Both the position numbers and the translations under genes were made by a program. This document shows positions 1 through 9,927 of a stretch of 64,000 nucleotides of DNA, piece by piece (the stretch's first letter is position 1; each line of letters starts with the position of its first letter). Below the pieces are notes generated by a model, which was given only the letters and a program-made list of their open reading frames with translations, searched no databases and had not been told where the DNA came from. Source of the stretch: Bacteroides coprosuis DSM 18011 (GTDB lineage Bacteria > Bacteroidota > Bacteroidia > Bacteroidales > Bacteroidaceae); the NCBI GenBank assembly GCA_000212915.1, contig CM001167.1, positions 359,780 to 423,779 of the forward strand, read 5' to 3'.

Positions 1-1269
1 CTTTGCCAGTTTGATATTCAATCAGGAGAGTTAATTCAAGTGTTATATGAAGAATCTCATCCTAAATATGTGGAACCTCAGAATCCAATTGTGTTTTTAC
101 CTTGGAATAACAAACAGTTTATTTATCAAAGTGAAAAAGATGGGTTCAATCATCTATATCTTTATGATGTGGAAGGAAAGCTAATTCGTCAATTAACTCA
201 AGGTGAATGGCTAGTTCAATCTATTGTAGGTTTCAATGAAAAACAAAAAGAAATAATTCTTACTACCACAACCTATTCACCGCTACAAAGTAACTTAATA
301 GCAGTATCTGTAAATAGTGGAAAAAGACGTAGCCTTGATAATAAGGAGGGTGTACACAGACCAAACTTAAGCACTTCAGGAAAGTATCTTATAGATAATT
401 ATAGCTCGCCAAATACTCCTAGATCTATAGATATTCTGTCATTAAAAAGCAACAAAAGAATAAATCTTCTAAATGCTGAAGATCCATATAAAGACTACCA
501 ACAACCAGAAATAACTATCGGTACCATAAAAGCTGCTGATGGAAAAACTGATCTGTATTATAGATTAGTAAAATCTAAAGATATTGATACATCCAAGAAA
601 CATCCTGCCATAATATATGTCTATGGTGGACCTCATGCGCAGATGATCAATGCTGGCTGGAACTACGGCGTAAGAGGATGGGATATTTATATGGCAAACA
701 AAGGTTATGTTGTATTTACCTTAGACAATAGAGGCAGTGATAATCGCGGAATAGATTTTGAAAATGCAACCTTCAGAGAACTAGGAATAAAAGAAGCTGA
801 GGACCAAGTTAAAGGAGTAGATTTCTTAAAATCTTTAGGCTATATAGACATGAATAGAATAGGTGTACACGGCTGGAGCTTTGGTGGTCATATGACGACA
901 GCTTTAATGTTACACTATCCTAACATCTTTAAAGTAGGCGTTGCTGGTGGACCTGTTATCAAATGGGAATACTATGAAATTATGTACGGAGAACGCTATA
1001 TGGATACTCCACAAAGTAATCCTGAGGGGTATAAAAAAACGAATCTCTGTAATTTCGCTAATCAACTAAAAGGTCACTTACTTCTGATACACGATGACCA
1101 TGATTCTACTTGTGTTCCTCAACATACCCTTTCCTTTTTAAAGGCATGTATTGATGCGCGCACATATCCAGATCTATTTATATATCCTGGACATGCTCAC
1201 AATGTTATTGGTAAGGACAGAGTACATTTGTATGAGAAAATAACTCGTTATTTCGAAGATTATCTATAA
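1..1269 (+). CDS. S9 family prolyl oligopeptidase / DPP IV-like peptidase (5'-truncated)
   Basis: The reading frame is open from base 1, so the gene starts outside the window. What remains is the end of a beta-propeller domain followed by the C-terminal alpha/beta-hydrolase domain of the S9 family, which cleaves short peptides, often after proline. The nucleophile motif GWSFGG is clear (Ser codon at 877). By alignment to DPP IV the catalytic Asp is in HDDHDSTCVP (codon about 1102) and the His in GHAHNV (codon about 1198), so the triad looks intact. Such enzymes are usually secreted or periplasmic in this phylum; the signal peptide would lie outside the window. A GTG at 40 is in frame but is only an internal codon. 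purD follows after 18 bp. Confidence 0.93.
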   Translation, partial: LCQFDIQSGELIQVLYEESHPKYVEPQNPIVFLPWNNKQFIYQSEKDGFNHLYLYDVEGKLIRQLTQGEWLVQSIVGFNEKQKEIILTTTTYSPLQSNLIAVSVNSGKRRSLDNKEGVHRPNLSTSGKYLIDNYSSPNTPRSIDILSLKSNKRINLLNAEDPYKDYQQPEITIGTIKAADGKTDLYYRLVKSKDIDTSKKHPAIIYVYGGPHAQMINAGWNYGVRGWDIYMANKGYVVFTLDNRGSDNRGIDFENATFRELGIKEAEDQVKGVDFLKSLGYIDMNRIGVHGWSFGGHMTTALMLHYPNIFKVGVAGGPVIKWEYYEIMYGERYMDTPQSNPEGYKKTNLCNFANQLKGHLLLIHDDHDSTCVPQHTLSFLKACIDARTYPDLFIYPGHAHNVIGKDRVHLYEKITRYFEDYL

Positions 1270-1287
1270 CCCAATCTTAAAATTAAA

Positions 1288-2562
1288 ATGAAATTATTAT
1301 TACTTGGCTCTGGAGGTAGAGAACATGCTTTAGCTTGGAAAATAGCTCAAAGTTCACTAATTGAACAACTTTATATTGCGCCAGGAAACACTGGTACAAA
1401 AGAAGTGGGGACAAATGTGAATTTGGATATCAATGACTTCAATGCAATAAAAAACTTTTGCATTAAAGAATCTATTCAGATGATCCTCGTTGGTCCTGAA
1501 GCTCCATTAGTAAATGGTATTTACGATTATTTTGCTAATCATGTAGAGACAAAGCACATTACAGTAATTGGTCCATCACAAGAAGGAGCAAAACTAGAGG
1601 GTAGCAAGGAATTTGCCAAGCAATTCATGTTTAAGTATGGAATTCCTACAGCAAAGTATAAGAGTATAACCCACAACAATTTAGAAGAAGGTTTTGCTTT
1701 TTTAGAATCATTAGAAGCACCCTATGTTTTAAAAGCAGATGGCCTTTGTGCAGGAAAAGGTGTACTTATTTTATCAGACTTAGAAGAAGCAAAAAAAGAA
1801 TTAAAAGAAATGCTTTCGGGAAGATTTGGAGATGCAAGTACAACTGTCGTTATTGAAGAGTTCTTAAGTGGAATAGAATGCTCTGTGTTTGTACTAACTG
1901 ACGGAGAAAATTACAAAATTCTTCCTGTAGCCAAAGATTATAAGAGAATTGGAGAAGGAGATACAGGTCTTAACACTGGTGGCATGGGTAGTATTTCTCC
2001 TGTCCATTTCGCAGATAAAGAGTTCATGGAAAAAGTTTGTGAAAGAATTGTAGAACCAACTATCCGTGGAATACAGAAAGAAGGCATTACTTATAAAGGT
2101 TTTATTTTTATAGGTCTTATCAAAGTTAAAGGAGAACCCATGGTTATAGAATACAATGTCCGTATGGGAGATCCAGAAACTGAAAGTGTGATGCTTCGCA
2201 TAAAAAGTGATTTAGTAGAATTACTAATAGGAGTTCAAAATGGAAATTTGAATGATTACACATTGATAGAAGACCCTCGCTTTGCAACATGTGTTGTTAT
2301 GGTTAGTGGTGGCTACCCTGAAACTTACAAAAAAGGCTACCCGATTCAGTCATTTGGACAGACATCAGAAGACACAGTTATATTTCATGCAGGAACTGAA
2401 GAAAAAGAGGGACATATACTTACTAACGGAGGAAGAGTCCTAGCAGTTTCCTCATATGGTAATTCGATGGAAGAAGCATTAGATAAGAGCTACAAGAGAG
2501 CCAATGAAATAGAATATAAAGACAAATACTATAGAAAAGATATCGGTTTCGATCTAAAATAA
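1288..2562 (+). CDS. purD: phosphoribosylamine--glycine ligase (GARS)
   Basis: Second step of purine synthesis: joins glycine to 5-phosphoribosylamine using ATP, in the cytoplasm. At 424 residues it has the normal length. The N-terminal [12 protein letters not shown] motif, the GPEAPLVNG segment, the ATP-grasp stretch [11 protein letters not shown] (about residue 150), [10 protein letters not shown] (about 230) and the metal/ATP end [12 protein letters not shown] are all present. The start ATG opens directly on the conserved [14 protein letters not shown]. The stop TAA abuts the ATG of the next gene, so the two are very probably co-transcribed. Confidence 0.97.
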   Translation: MKLLLLGSGGREHALAWKIAQSSLIEQLYIAPGNTGTKEVGTNVNLDINDFNAIKNFCIKESIQMILVGPEAPLVNGIYDYFANHVETKHITVIGPSQEGAKLEGSKEFAKQFMFKYGIPTAKYKSITHNNLEEGFAFLESLEAPYVLKADGLCAGKGVLILSDLEEAKKELKEMLSGRFGDASTTVVIEEFLSGIECSVFVLTDGENYKILPVAKDYKRIGEGDTGLNTGGMGSISPVHFADKEFMEKVCERIVEPTIRGIQKEGITYKGFIFIGLIKVKGEPMVIEYNVRMGDPETESVMLRIKSDLVELLIGVQNGNLNDYTLIEDPRFATCVVMVSGGYPETYKKGYPIQSFGQTSEDTVIFHAGTEEKEGHILTNGGRVLAVSSYGNSMEEALDKSYKRANEIEYKDKYYRKDIGFDLK

Positions 2563-3564
2563 ATGAGACAGAACACATTACAATATCAATATACTACAGG
2601 ACGGTTTACCCTTCCTGTAGTGTACTTTATATGCACTTTATGCTGGATTATAGCAGGCTTTTTCACTCCTGCTAAACTATTTTCAGCAACATCGGGAAAT
2701 CCCATTTGGGAAATGATTCCTTTTGATTGGATTCCAAATTGGGTTTTATTATTGGGTGCATATGTCACGTTAAGTATTGTAGGGTATATCTTAATTCAAC
2801 AAAACAATCAATTCACAATTATTACACAGAGAGCGACTGTACAGTCGTCTTTATATCTTGTTTTTATTACAGCGATTCCTCAAGTTCATATTATTCAACC
2901 AGGAGTAATAGCAGGCTTATGTTTTTCTATCAGCACCTTCTTCTTATTTTATTCGTATAAAGAATGGGACTCTATGATTCAACAGTTCTTTGCCGCTATT
3001 TTTATGTCTTTCTTATTTCTTCTGATCCCAAAAATGATTCTTCTATTCCCTTTATTAATACTTACTAAAATTGTATTTAATAACCTTAATATAAGAACGT
3101 TTTTTGCAACTCTATTGGGTTTCATTCTTCCCTTGTGGTTCTTACTTGCACATGCTATTTGGCATGACCAAATGGACCTTTTTACAGCTCCTTTTTTAGA
3201 TTTAATGCAGTGGGGACAATGGAATGACTACTCAAATCTTCAAGGAAAAGATATAGCGACATTTGGCTATATCTTATTCATCACAATTCTATCTCTTGCC
3301 TATATCTTATTTTCAAAAACAAGAATGAGAGTAAGAACAAGGCAAATACTTAATCACTTTCTAAGAATAACACTTGGCATAGTGGTATTAATTGTCTTTA
3401 CACCCAAGCAATTAAATAGTTATATCCCAATATGGTTAATTTGCATTAGCTTTATTTACGGGCATGCACTAGTTAGCATACATAGCAAGTTAACGAACCT
3501 TATATTTCTAGGTACAATACTCCTTTTAGCAGTTCTTTTTGTTTATAACACATGGATGCTTTAA
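2563..3564 (+). CDS. uncharacterised multi-pass membrane protein
   Basis: I do not recognise a named function. The 333-residue product is almost entirely hydrophobic, with about nine or ten predicted membrane spans separated by short loops, and no catalytic motif that I can see. Its start codon follows the purD stop with no gap, and its last 13 bases overlap the start of the DedA-like gene, so it is embedded in a tight operon (purD, this gene, DedA-like, mnmD). The position suggests a conserved Bacteroidales gene, possibly of a DUF6427-like family, but that name is a guess. Confidence 0.8.
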   Translation: MRQNTLQYQYTTGRFTLPVVYFICTLCWIIAGFFTPAKLFSATSGNPIWEMIPFDWIPNWVLLLGAYVTLSIVGYILIQQNNQFTIITQRATVQSSLYLVFITAIPQVHIIQPGVIAGLCFSISTFFLFYSYKEWDSMIQQFFAAIFMSFLFLLIPKMILLFPLLILTKIVFNNLNIRTFFATLLGFILPLWFLLAHAIWHDQMDLFTAPFLDLMQWGQWNDYSNLQGKDIATFGYILFITILSLAYILFSKTRMRVRTRQILNHFLRITLGIVVLIVFTPKQLNSYIPIWLICISFIYGHALVSIHSKLTNLIFLGTILLLAVLFVYNTWML

Positions 3565-4019
3565 TACAATTTTTAATCGACTGGGGATATTGGGGGATGT
3601 TCATTTCAGCTGTTTTGGCTGGAAGCGTCGTACCCTTCAGTTCTGAGGCCGTTTTAGCCGCCTTAGTCCATCCATCAACTGGACTAGATCCAATGTGGTG
3701 TCTCATAGCTGCATCTATAGGAAATATAATAGGAAGTTCAACTTGTTTCGCATTAGGACACCTAGGAAAAATGGATTGGCTTGTTAAATACTTCCATATG
3801 AAACCCGAAAAAATAGAGAAAATGCAAGCATATCTTAACAGAAAAAGTGCCCTAATGGCTTTTTTTGCATTTTTGCCTATCGTTGGAACGCTTATCGTTG
3901 TAGCTTTAGGTTTTATGAGAAGTAACTTCTGGGTTGTACTGGTGAGTATGTCTATAGGTAAAGTATTACGATATGCTATTGTTATATATGTAGCTCAAGG
4001 AATATTCAATTACTTTTAA
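3552..4019 (+). CDS. DedA/YqaA-type (VTT domain) membrane protein
   Basis: A 155-residue inner-membrane protein of the DedA/VTT superfamily, whose members are linked to lipid scrambling and membrane homeostasis. The sequence GSVVPFSSEAVLAALV near the N terminus, the SIGNIIGSSTCFALG stretch and the FLPIVGTLIVVALGFMR re-entrant segment followed by GKVLRYAIVIYVAQG are typical of the short YqaA branch. It overlaps the preceding membrane-protein gene by 13 bp and lies 5 bp before mnmD. The substrate cannot be told from sequence. Confidence 0.88.
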   Translation: MDALIQFLIDWGYWGMFISAVLAGSVVPFSSEAVLAALVHPSTGLDPMWCLIAASIGNIIGSSTCFALGHLGKMDWLVKYFHMKPEKIEKMQAYLNRKSALMAFFAFLPIVGTLIVVALGFMRSNFWVVLVSMSIGKVLRYAIVIYVAQGIFNYF

Positions 4020-4024
4020 TATAA

Positions 4025-4678
4025 ATGAATCATATAACCATAGAAAAAACAGAAGATGGCAGTGATACTCTATATGTTCCTAGCATGAATGAACACTACC
4101 ACTCTACCAAAGGAGCTTTGACAGAGACACAACACATTTTTATCAATATGGGGCTACTAGCCTCATCCAAAAAGGATATCAATGTATTTGAAGTAGGCTT
4201 TGGAACAGGTCTTAATGCTATTCAGACTCTTGAAGCAGCTCTAAATAACGAGTTAACTATCCATTATCATTCAGTGGAACTATTCCCTCTTTCTTGGAGC
4301 GATGTAAGCCACTTAAGTTATGCACAACTTCCTTTTTTCAAAGAATTACATGAAGCCAAATGGAATAATGAAGTAGAAATCAATTCTAGTTTTTATCTTA
4401 CTAAATATCAACTTGATTTCACAGAACTACCTCAAACAGAAATAAACATTCATTTTGATGTTATTTATTTTGATGCTTTTGCTCCAGAAAAACAACCACA
4501 AATGTGGTCTCAACAACTTTTTGACTATCTATACGTTTTATTAAATAAAGGAGGAGTACTTACAACGTATTGTGCAAAAGGAGTAGTCAGAAGAATGCTA
4601 CAAACAGCAGGTTTTCAAGTTGAAAGATTACCAGGTCCTCCAGGGGGAAAAAGAGAGATATTAAGAGCTACAAAATAA
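4025..4678 (+). CDS. mnmD: tRNA U34 methyltransferase MnmD (stand-alone MnmC methyltransferase domain)
   Basis: SAM-dependent methyltransferase expected to make the final 5-methylaminomethyl-2-thiouridine at wobble U34 of tRNAs. Family features: SMNEHYHSTKGALTETQHIF at the N terminus, SAM-binding EVGFGTGLNA (about residue 57), YFDAFAPEKQPQMW (about 150) and a C-terminal GPPGGKREILRA. At 217 residues it corresponds to the methyltransferase half of the fused MnmC, without the FAD oxidase half. The same pathway is represented by mnmG at 28.5 kb. It is probably co-transcribed with the upstream DedA-like gene. Confidence 0.9.
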   Translation: MNHITIEKTEDGSDTLYVPSMNEHYHSTKGALTETQHIFINMGLLASSKKDINVFEVGFGTGLNAIQTLEAALNNELTIHYHSVELFPLSWSDVSHLSYAQLPFFKELHEAKWNNEVEINSSFYLTKYQLDFTELPQTEINIHFDVIYFDAFAPEKQPQMWSQQLFDYLYVLLNKGGVLTTYCAKGVVRRMLQTAGFQVERLPGPPGGKREILRATK

Positions 4679-4685
4679 GTTAAAT

Positions 4686-5549
4686 ATGAAAATAAGATAT
4701 ATTTTAGGTTTACTAGCATCTTTTATTCTAGTGAGTTGTGGACAACAAACTAAAGAACAGACACCAACAATTATGGTGACTATAGAACCTCTACGCTACT
4801 TTACTGAAGCGATAGTTGGTGATCAGTTTGAAGTTATAAGTATGGTACCTAATGGAACAAGTCCTGAAACCTATGACCCTACACCACAACAACTTATTAG
4901 CTTTGCAAAAAGTGAAGCATATTTCAGAATAGGCTACATCGGATTTGAACTCTCTTGGATGGATAAGTTACAAACAAACAATCCATCAGTTCCCATATAT
5001 GACACGTCTGAAGGAATAGAGTTAATATATGCAGCCGAACATAATCATGCAGATCACCACCATCACGGAGGAGTTGAACCTCATACTTGGAATTCTACTA
5101 TTAATGCGAAAATAATAGCTCAGAATATTTTATCTAGCATTATAAAGTTAGACTCTGTAAATAAGGATTTCTATAAAGCAAACTACAACAACTTAATTCA
5201 AGAGATAAGCGATACTGATAAAAAGATTCAAGATTTGTTTGCCAACAACAATATAAACAAGGGATTTATGATTTATCATCCTGCCTTATCTTACTTTGCT
5301 AGAGATTTTGATTTAGAACAAATAAGCATAGAAGAGGAAGGAAAAGAGCCAACACCAGGACATCTTAAAAAGCTAATTCAAGAGTGTATGAAAAAAAACA
5401 TACATGTTATTTTTATTCAACCTGAGTTTGATAAAAAAAATGCAGAAGTAATCGCTGAACAAACAAAGAGTAAAATTATTCCGATTAATCCTCTGACTTA
5501 TCATTGGCATGATGAAATGCTTAATGTAGCTAAAGCTCTTATCCAATAA
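4686..5549 (+). CDS. zinc/manganese-type ABC transporter substrate-binding lipoprotein (ZnuA-like)
   Basis: Extracytoplasmic metal-binding protein of the SBP_bac_9/TroA family. It has a lipoprotein signal peptide with lipobox LVSC (Cys18). The body contains EPLRYFTEAIVGDQFEV, MVPNGTSPETYDPTP, a histidine-rich loop HNHADHHHHGG (about residues 120-130) typical of zinc-binding members, and the metal ligands EPHTW, IYHPAL and the region around residue 230. At 287 residues it has normal length. The ATPase gene follows 23 bp downstream, but no permease gene is adjacent. Confidence 0.92.
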   Translation: MKIRYILGLLASFILVSCGQQTKEQTPTIMVTIEPLRYFTEAIVGDQFEVISMVPNGTSPETYDPTPQQLISFAKSEAYFRIGYIGFELSWMDKLQTNNPSVPIYDTSEGIELIYAAEHNHADHHHHGGVEPHTWNSTINAKIIAQNILSSIIKLDSVNKDFYKANYNNLIQEISDTDKKIQDLFANNNINKGFMIYHPALSYFARDFDLEQISIEEEGKEPTPGHLKKLIQECMKKNIHVIFIQPEFDKKNAEVIAEQTKSKIIPINPLTYHWHDEMLNVAKALIQ

Positions 5550-5572
5550 ATTTAAACAAGCAAGCATACTTT

Positions 5573-6337
5573 ATGAATCCAATTATAAAAGTAAAAAACT
5601 TATCTGCTAGTTATGAAGGGAAACAGGTCTTAAAAAATGTAGATTTAACAGTATATGAACATGATTTTTTAGGAATTATAGGTCCAAATGGTGGAGGAAA
5701 AACAACTTTAATGAAATGTATCCTTAAATTAAAACCATTTGACTCTGGAGAGTTAGAGTTTTTTAAGAATGGACGGAAAGTAACTGAACTCAATATGGGG
5801 TATTTACCTCAATATAACCTCATAGATAAAAAATTTCCTATATCTGTTCTAGAGGTAGTATTATCAGGATTAAATTGTAATATGAGCCTTATCTCACGCT
5901 ACTCCAAAGCCCAAAAAACAAAAGCTCAACAAGTCATTTACAGAATGGGTTTAGATGGCTTAGAAAAAAGACCTATAGGTCAACTTAGTGGAGGTCAAAT
6001 ACAAAGAGCATTACTAGGAAGAGCAATTATTTCAGATCCAGATGTTCTAATTCTGGATGAACCTAGTACCTATATAGATAAACGATTTGAAGCTAAACTG
6101 TATCAACTCCTTGAAGAACTTCAAAAGGAGTGTTCAATAATACTCGTAAGTCACGATATAGGAACCGTTTTACAACAAGTTAAAACAATAGCTTGCGTTA
6201 ATGAAACCCTAGATTATCATCCAGACACAGGTATTACAACAGAATGGATAGAGAAAAATTTCAACTGTCCTATAGAGGTTCTTGGCTTTGGATCAATACC
6301 TCATCGTGTTCTAGGGATAGAGAATCACACTCACTAA
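5573..6337 (+). CDS. metal ABC transporter ATP-binding protein (ZnuC-like)
   Basis: Cytoplasmic ATPase that should energise metal import together with the preceding binding protein. Walker A GPNGGGKTT (about residues 37-45), signature LSGGQIQRA (about 138), Walker B VLILDEP (about 160) and the switch histidine in VSHD are all present; 254 residues is normal. The next gene, after 126 bp, is an unrelated large membrane protein, so a ZnuB-type permease is missing from this cluster and must be encoded elsewhere if the importer works. Confidence 0.93.
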   Translation: MNPIIKVKNLSASYEGKQVLKNVDLTVYEHDFLGIIGPNGGGKTTLMKCILKLKPFDSGELEFFKNGRKVTELNMGYLPQYNLIDKKFPISVLEVVLSGLNCNMSLISRYSKAQKTKAQQVIYRMGLDGLEKRPIGQLSGGQIQRALLGRAIISDPDVLILDEPSTYIDKRFEAKLYQLLEELQKECSIILVSHDIGTVLQQVKTIACVNETLDYHPDTGITTEWIEKNFNCPIEVLGFGSIPHRVLGIENHTH

Positions 6338-6415
6338 TTAATTAGATATTACATTAAGATTAAGGTTCTTAAAATAGTTTAGGGACTAAAATCCCTCGAC
6401 TTCATACAAAATACC

Positions 6416-6423
6416 TATATTTG
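6416..6423 (+). promoter_or_regulatory. Bacteroidota-type promoter -7 box for the DUF2723 gene
   Basis: TATATTTG matches the TAnnTTTG -7 consensus and lies 40 bp before the start codon, in the only gap of this region. A small 5-bp hairpin (AGGGA/TCCCT, 6381-6396) precedes it. No convincing -33 TTTG is seen. Confidence 0.55.
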
Positions 6424-6463
6424 TAACTTTGAAAACATATATTATATCAATAATCCAAGTTTA

Positions 6464-9400
6464 ATGAAACACTATAAAACGCTCAATAACTTTACTGGGC
6501 TCTTGGTTTTTGTCATAGCGTCACTAGTCTATGGCCTAACTATTGAACCAACAGCTAGTTTTTGGGATTGTGGAGAATTTATTCTTTCATCCTATAAATT
6601 AGAAGTAGGACACCCACCTGGTGCACCATTCTTCATGCTTACTGCCAATTTCTTTTCTCAGTTTGCTAGTGATCCATCTCATGTAGCTATGATGGTCAAT
6701 TTAATGAGTGCTGTGATGAGTGGAGCATGCATAATGTTCTTATATTGGACTATTACCTATCTTGTCAAAAAGTTACTTTCTGCATCCGAAACAGTAAAAA
6801 ATACATCCCAGCTCATTGCCATAATAGGCAGTGGACTTGTAGGTGCTTTTGTTTATATGTTTAGCGATACTTTCTGGTTTAGTGCTGTGGAAGGAGAGGT
6901 ATATGCTTACTCCTCATTATTCACCGCAGTTGTTTTCTGGCTGATTCTTAAATGGGACGAATCAGAAGACACACCAGAAGCAGACAGATGGCTTATACTC
7001 ATAGCTTATCTTACAGGTCTAAGCATAGGAGTACACTTACTAAACTTATTATGCATCCCAGCTATAGTTATGGTCTATTACTTTAAAAAGAGACCTAACT
7101 CCAGCCTTAAAAACTCATTAATAGTTCTTGCTTTCTCAGCAATACTTGTGGGTGTAGTACTTTATGGAATGATTCCTGGGGTAATTAAAGTAGGAGGTGC
7201 ATTTGATTTATTCTTTGTAAACTCATTAGGATATAGCTTTAACACAGGATTAATTGCTTATATCATTGTATTAGCAATTATTTTAGCTTGGGCTATAGTT
7301 GAATCAGTGAAAGGAAAGAATGCTCTAAGAATGAATATTTCATTCCTTGCTACACTTGCTCTTGTAGGTATTCCTTTTTTAGGAGAAGGTTTCACTAGTT
7401 TGATTATAGGAATAGTGATACTAGCAGTTCTAGGGTTTGCCATTTACAAGTTTAAAAATATATTTACAGCTAGAGTATTAAATACAACTATACTTTGTAT
7501 AACTTTCATTATGGTGGGATATTCTTCATATACCTTAATCATTATGAGATCACTCGCTAATACACCTATGGACCAAAACTCTCCTGAAGAGATATTTACC
7601 TTAGGTAGCTATTTGGGTAGAGAACAGTATGGTTCAAGACCCTTATTTTATGGACAAACTTATAATTCTATCCCCAAATCAAATCCTGAGGGAGGGTTAG
7701 TTCGTAAAAGTGAATCATATACTTATATTCCAAAAGTGAAGGACAACCCTAATGATCCTGATGAATACGAAAAAGTACTAAAACCTGCAGAGTATGTGTT
7801 CGAACAAAACATGTTATTCCCTCGTATGTATAGCCAGCAGCACGCGGGAATTTATGAACAATGGGTAGATATAGAAGGCAAACAAGAACCCTTCTACTAT
7901 AACGGAAGAGTTATTCCAGTAACCATACCTACGCAATGGGAAAACATTCAATTCTTATTAAAATATCAGGTAGGTTACATGTATTGGAGATACTTCTTAT
8001 GGAACTTTGTGGGACGCCAAAATGACCTACAAGGACAAGGAGATTTAGACAAAGGAAATTGGCTTACAGGTATTTCTTTTATAGATAATATGGCTTATGG
8101 CGATCAAGATAAACTTCCCAAAGATATACAAGAAAACAAAGGAAGAAATGTATTCTATGGCTTACCACTGCTATTAGGAATCATTGGACTCTTATGGCAA
8201 TTAAACAAAGGAAGGAAAGGAACAGAACAATTTAGCATTGTTTTCTTACTCTTTTTCATGACTGGTTTGGCTATTATTTTATACTTAAACCAAACACCTA
8301 TGCAGGTAAGAGAGCGAGACTATGCATATGCAGCTTCCTTCTATGCGTTTGCCATTTGGATAGGTATGGGAGTAATAGGTGTAACACGATTGGTTAAGGA
8401 CATAACAAACAAAGAAACACCTGCTATATCTGGATTGGTTCTTGGTCTCAGTTTATTAGTTCCTTTACAAATGGGTTGTCAAACTTGGGATGACCACGAC
8501 CGATCTGGAAGATATTTCGCAAGAGACTTTGGACAAAACTATCTAAATAGTACACAAGAAAAAGGCTTCCCTATTATCTTTAATAATGGAGATAATGACA
8601 CATTCCCTCTATGGTATAGCCAAGAGGTAGAAGGATCAAGAACGGATGTAAGGACTTGTAATTTTAGCTATATAAATACAGATTGGTATATAGATCAGAT
8701 GATTCGTCCAGCATATGAATCTCCAGGACTACCAATTAAATGGCCTAGAAAGTTTTTTGGAAATGATGTCAATAATGCTGTTGAAGTAAGACCAGAACTT
8801 AAGGAGTTAATCCTCAATGAATACAACAAGGCAAAAAACAAAGCTGAAGAAGGTGATGATCGACTTCTTAAATTATTCCAACTTAAATATGGAGAAGAAC
8901 CTTTTAGTGTCCAAAACGTATTTGAAAAATGGATAATGTCTGACGACCCACAGTTACGCGTTATTCCTACAGATACTTTATCTATAAAAGTAAATAAGGA
9001 AGCTGTTCTTAACTCTGGAATGAAGATTCCTGAAGGCATAGAAATCCCAAGTCATATTTATATTTCTTTAAGCGGGAAAAGGATGTTGACTAAGGGTAAT
9101 TTAATGTTCCTAGAAATCTTAGCTAATACCAATTGGGAACGACCAGTGTATGTAGCCGTATCAGTAGGTAGTGATGAGTATCTAAACCTAGACAAATACC
9201 TTATTCAAGAAGGATTAGCCTATAGGTTCACTCCATTTAACTGGGAAAAAATACAAAAGGATGAATTGAAATCAAAATACCCAGATATAGATGTAAGTAA
9301 AATACCTTATCAAATACCCATAGATTCTAAACTTATGTATGAAAACTTAATGACTAAATTTAAGTTTGGAGGAATGGAAACCAAAGGTATCTACATAGAT

Positions 9401-9862
9401 GAAAATGCTATGCGTATGTGCTTAACTCACAGACGTATTTTTGTTAATCTTGCAAACCAACTTATTGAAGAAGGTGATACAGAAAAAGCAATGGAAGTAC
9501 TTAAAAAAGCAGACGAATTTATTCTTGCAGATAATGTACCTCACGATTTTCAAAGTTATTCTCACCTAATGGCTGAAAGTTACTATCAGTTAGACAAGGA
9601 TGAAAAAGCAGATGAAATAGCACTTGAGTTAGCAGATAAATCGCTCAGTTATGTTGATTGGACACTTTCTCTATCTGACAGCCAACTACCAAATGCATTA
9701 TCATCATTAAGCTATCATTTTAGTATGCTTAGAAATATTATTGCTATCATGAATCAATATGACTCTAAGCATACACAAGACTATATGCAAAAGCAAAAAG
9801 CTTATGCTACAATGCTTGAAAGACGAATTCAGAAGTTGAAACAAGATCAACAAGATATATAA
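6464..9862 (+). CDS. DUF2723 family giant membrane protein (GT-C-like fold, putative glycosyltransferase)
   Basis: A 1132-residue protein of the DUF2723 family. The N-terminal region (about 1-560) has many membrane spans and the family signature SFWDCGEFILSSYKLEVGHPPGAP, whose Asp/Glu resemble the catalytic motif in the first periplasmic loop of GT-C enzymes such as protein O-mannosyltransferases. Spans around 570-680 include NQTPMQVRERDYAYAASF. The C-terminal part (about 690-1132) is soluble and ends in TPR-like helices (LANQLIEEGDTEKAMEVLKKA). A role in lipid-linked sugar transfer to envelope proteins is an inference from the fold. It stands alone, with its own promoter and a strong terminator. 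Confidence 0.9.
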   Translation: MKHYKTLNNFTGLLVFVIASLVYGLTIEPTASFWDCGEFILSSYKLEVGHPPGAPFFMLTANFFSQFASDPSHVAMMVNLMSAVMSGACIMFLYWTITYLVKKLLSASETVKNTSQLIAIIGSGLVGAFVYMFSDTFWFSAVEGEVYAYSSLFTAVVFWLILKWDESEDTPEADRWLILIAYLTGLSIGVHLLNLLCIPAIVMVYYFKKRPNSSLKNSLIVLAFSAILVGVVLYGMIPGVIKVGGAFDLFFVNSLGYSFNTGLIAYIIVLAIILAWAIVESVKGKNALRMNISFLATLALVGIPFLGEGFTSLIIGIVILAVLGFAIYKFKNIFTARVLNTTILCITFIMVGYSSYTLIIMRSLANTPMDQNSPEEIFTLGSYLGREQYGSRPLFYGQTYNSIPKSNPEGGLVRKSESYTYIPKVKDNPNDPDEYEKVLKPAEYVFEQNMLFPRMYSQQHAGIYEQWVDIEGKQEPFYYNGRVIPVTIPTQWENIQFLLKYQVGYMYWRYFLWNFVGRQNDLQGQGDLDKGNWLTGISFIDNMAYGDQDKLPKDIQENKGRNVFYGLPLLLGIIGLLWQLNKGRKGTEQFSIVFLLFFMTGLAIILYLNQTPMQVRERDYAYAASFYAFAIWIGMGVIGVTRLVKDITNKETPAISGLVLGLSLLVPLQMGCQTWDDHDRSGRYFARDFGQNYLNSTQEKGFPIIFNNGDNDTFPLWYSQEVEGSRTDVRTCNFSYINTDWYIDQMIRPAYESPGLPIKWPRKFFGNDVNNAVEVRPELKELILNEYNKAKNKAEEGDDRLLKLFQLKYGEEPFSVQNVFEKWIMSDDPQLRVIPTDTLSIKVNKEAVLNSGMKIPEGIEIPSHIYISLSGKRMLTKGNLMFLEILANTNWERPVYVAVSVGSDEYLNLDKYLIQEGLAYRFTPFNWEKIQKDELKSKYPDIDVSKIPYQIPIDSKLMYENLMTKFKFGGMETKGIYIDENAMRMCLTHRRIFVNLANQLIEEGDTEKAMEVLKKADEFILADNVPHDFQSYSHLMAESYYQLDKDEKADEIALELADKSLSYVDWTLSLSDSQLPNALSSLSYHFSMLRNIIAIMNQYDSKHTQDYMQKQKAYATMLERRIQKLKQDQQDI

Positions 9863-9880
9863 CAAGCAGAACAAATGCTC

Positions 9881-9912
9881 AAAGGAGGAGAATATTTAAC
9901 TCCTCCTTTTAT
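9881..9912 (+). terminator. rho-independent terminator after the DUF2723 gene
   Basis: AAAGGAGGAG and CTCCTCCTTT form a perfect 10-bp stem around a 9-base loop, followed by a T-rich tail. It starts 18 bp after the stop codon. Confidence 0.85.
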
Positions 9913-9927
9913 TAGTTAGTACGAATA

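Noticed and set aside
8695-9039. A 114-codon minus-strand frame inside the DUF2723 gene
   Set aside because: It lies wholly antisense to a well-supported gene, has no family motif, and is explained as a shadow frame.
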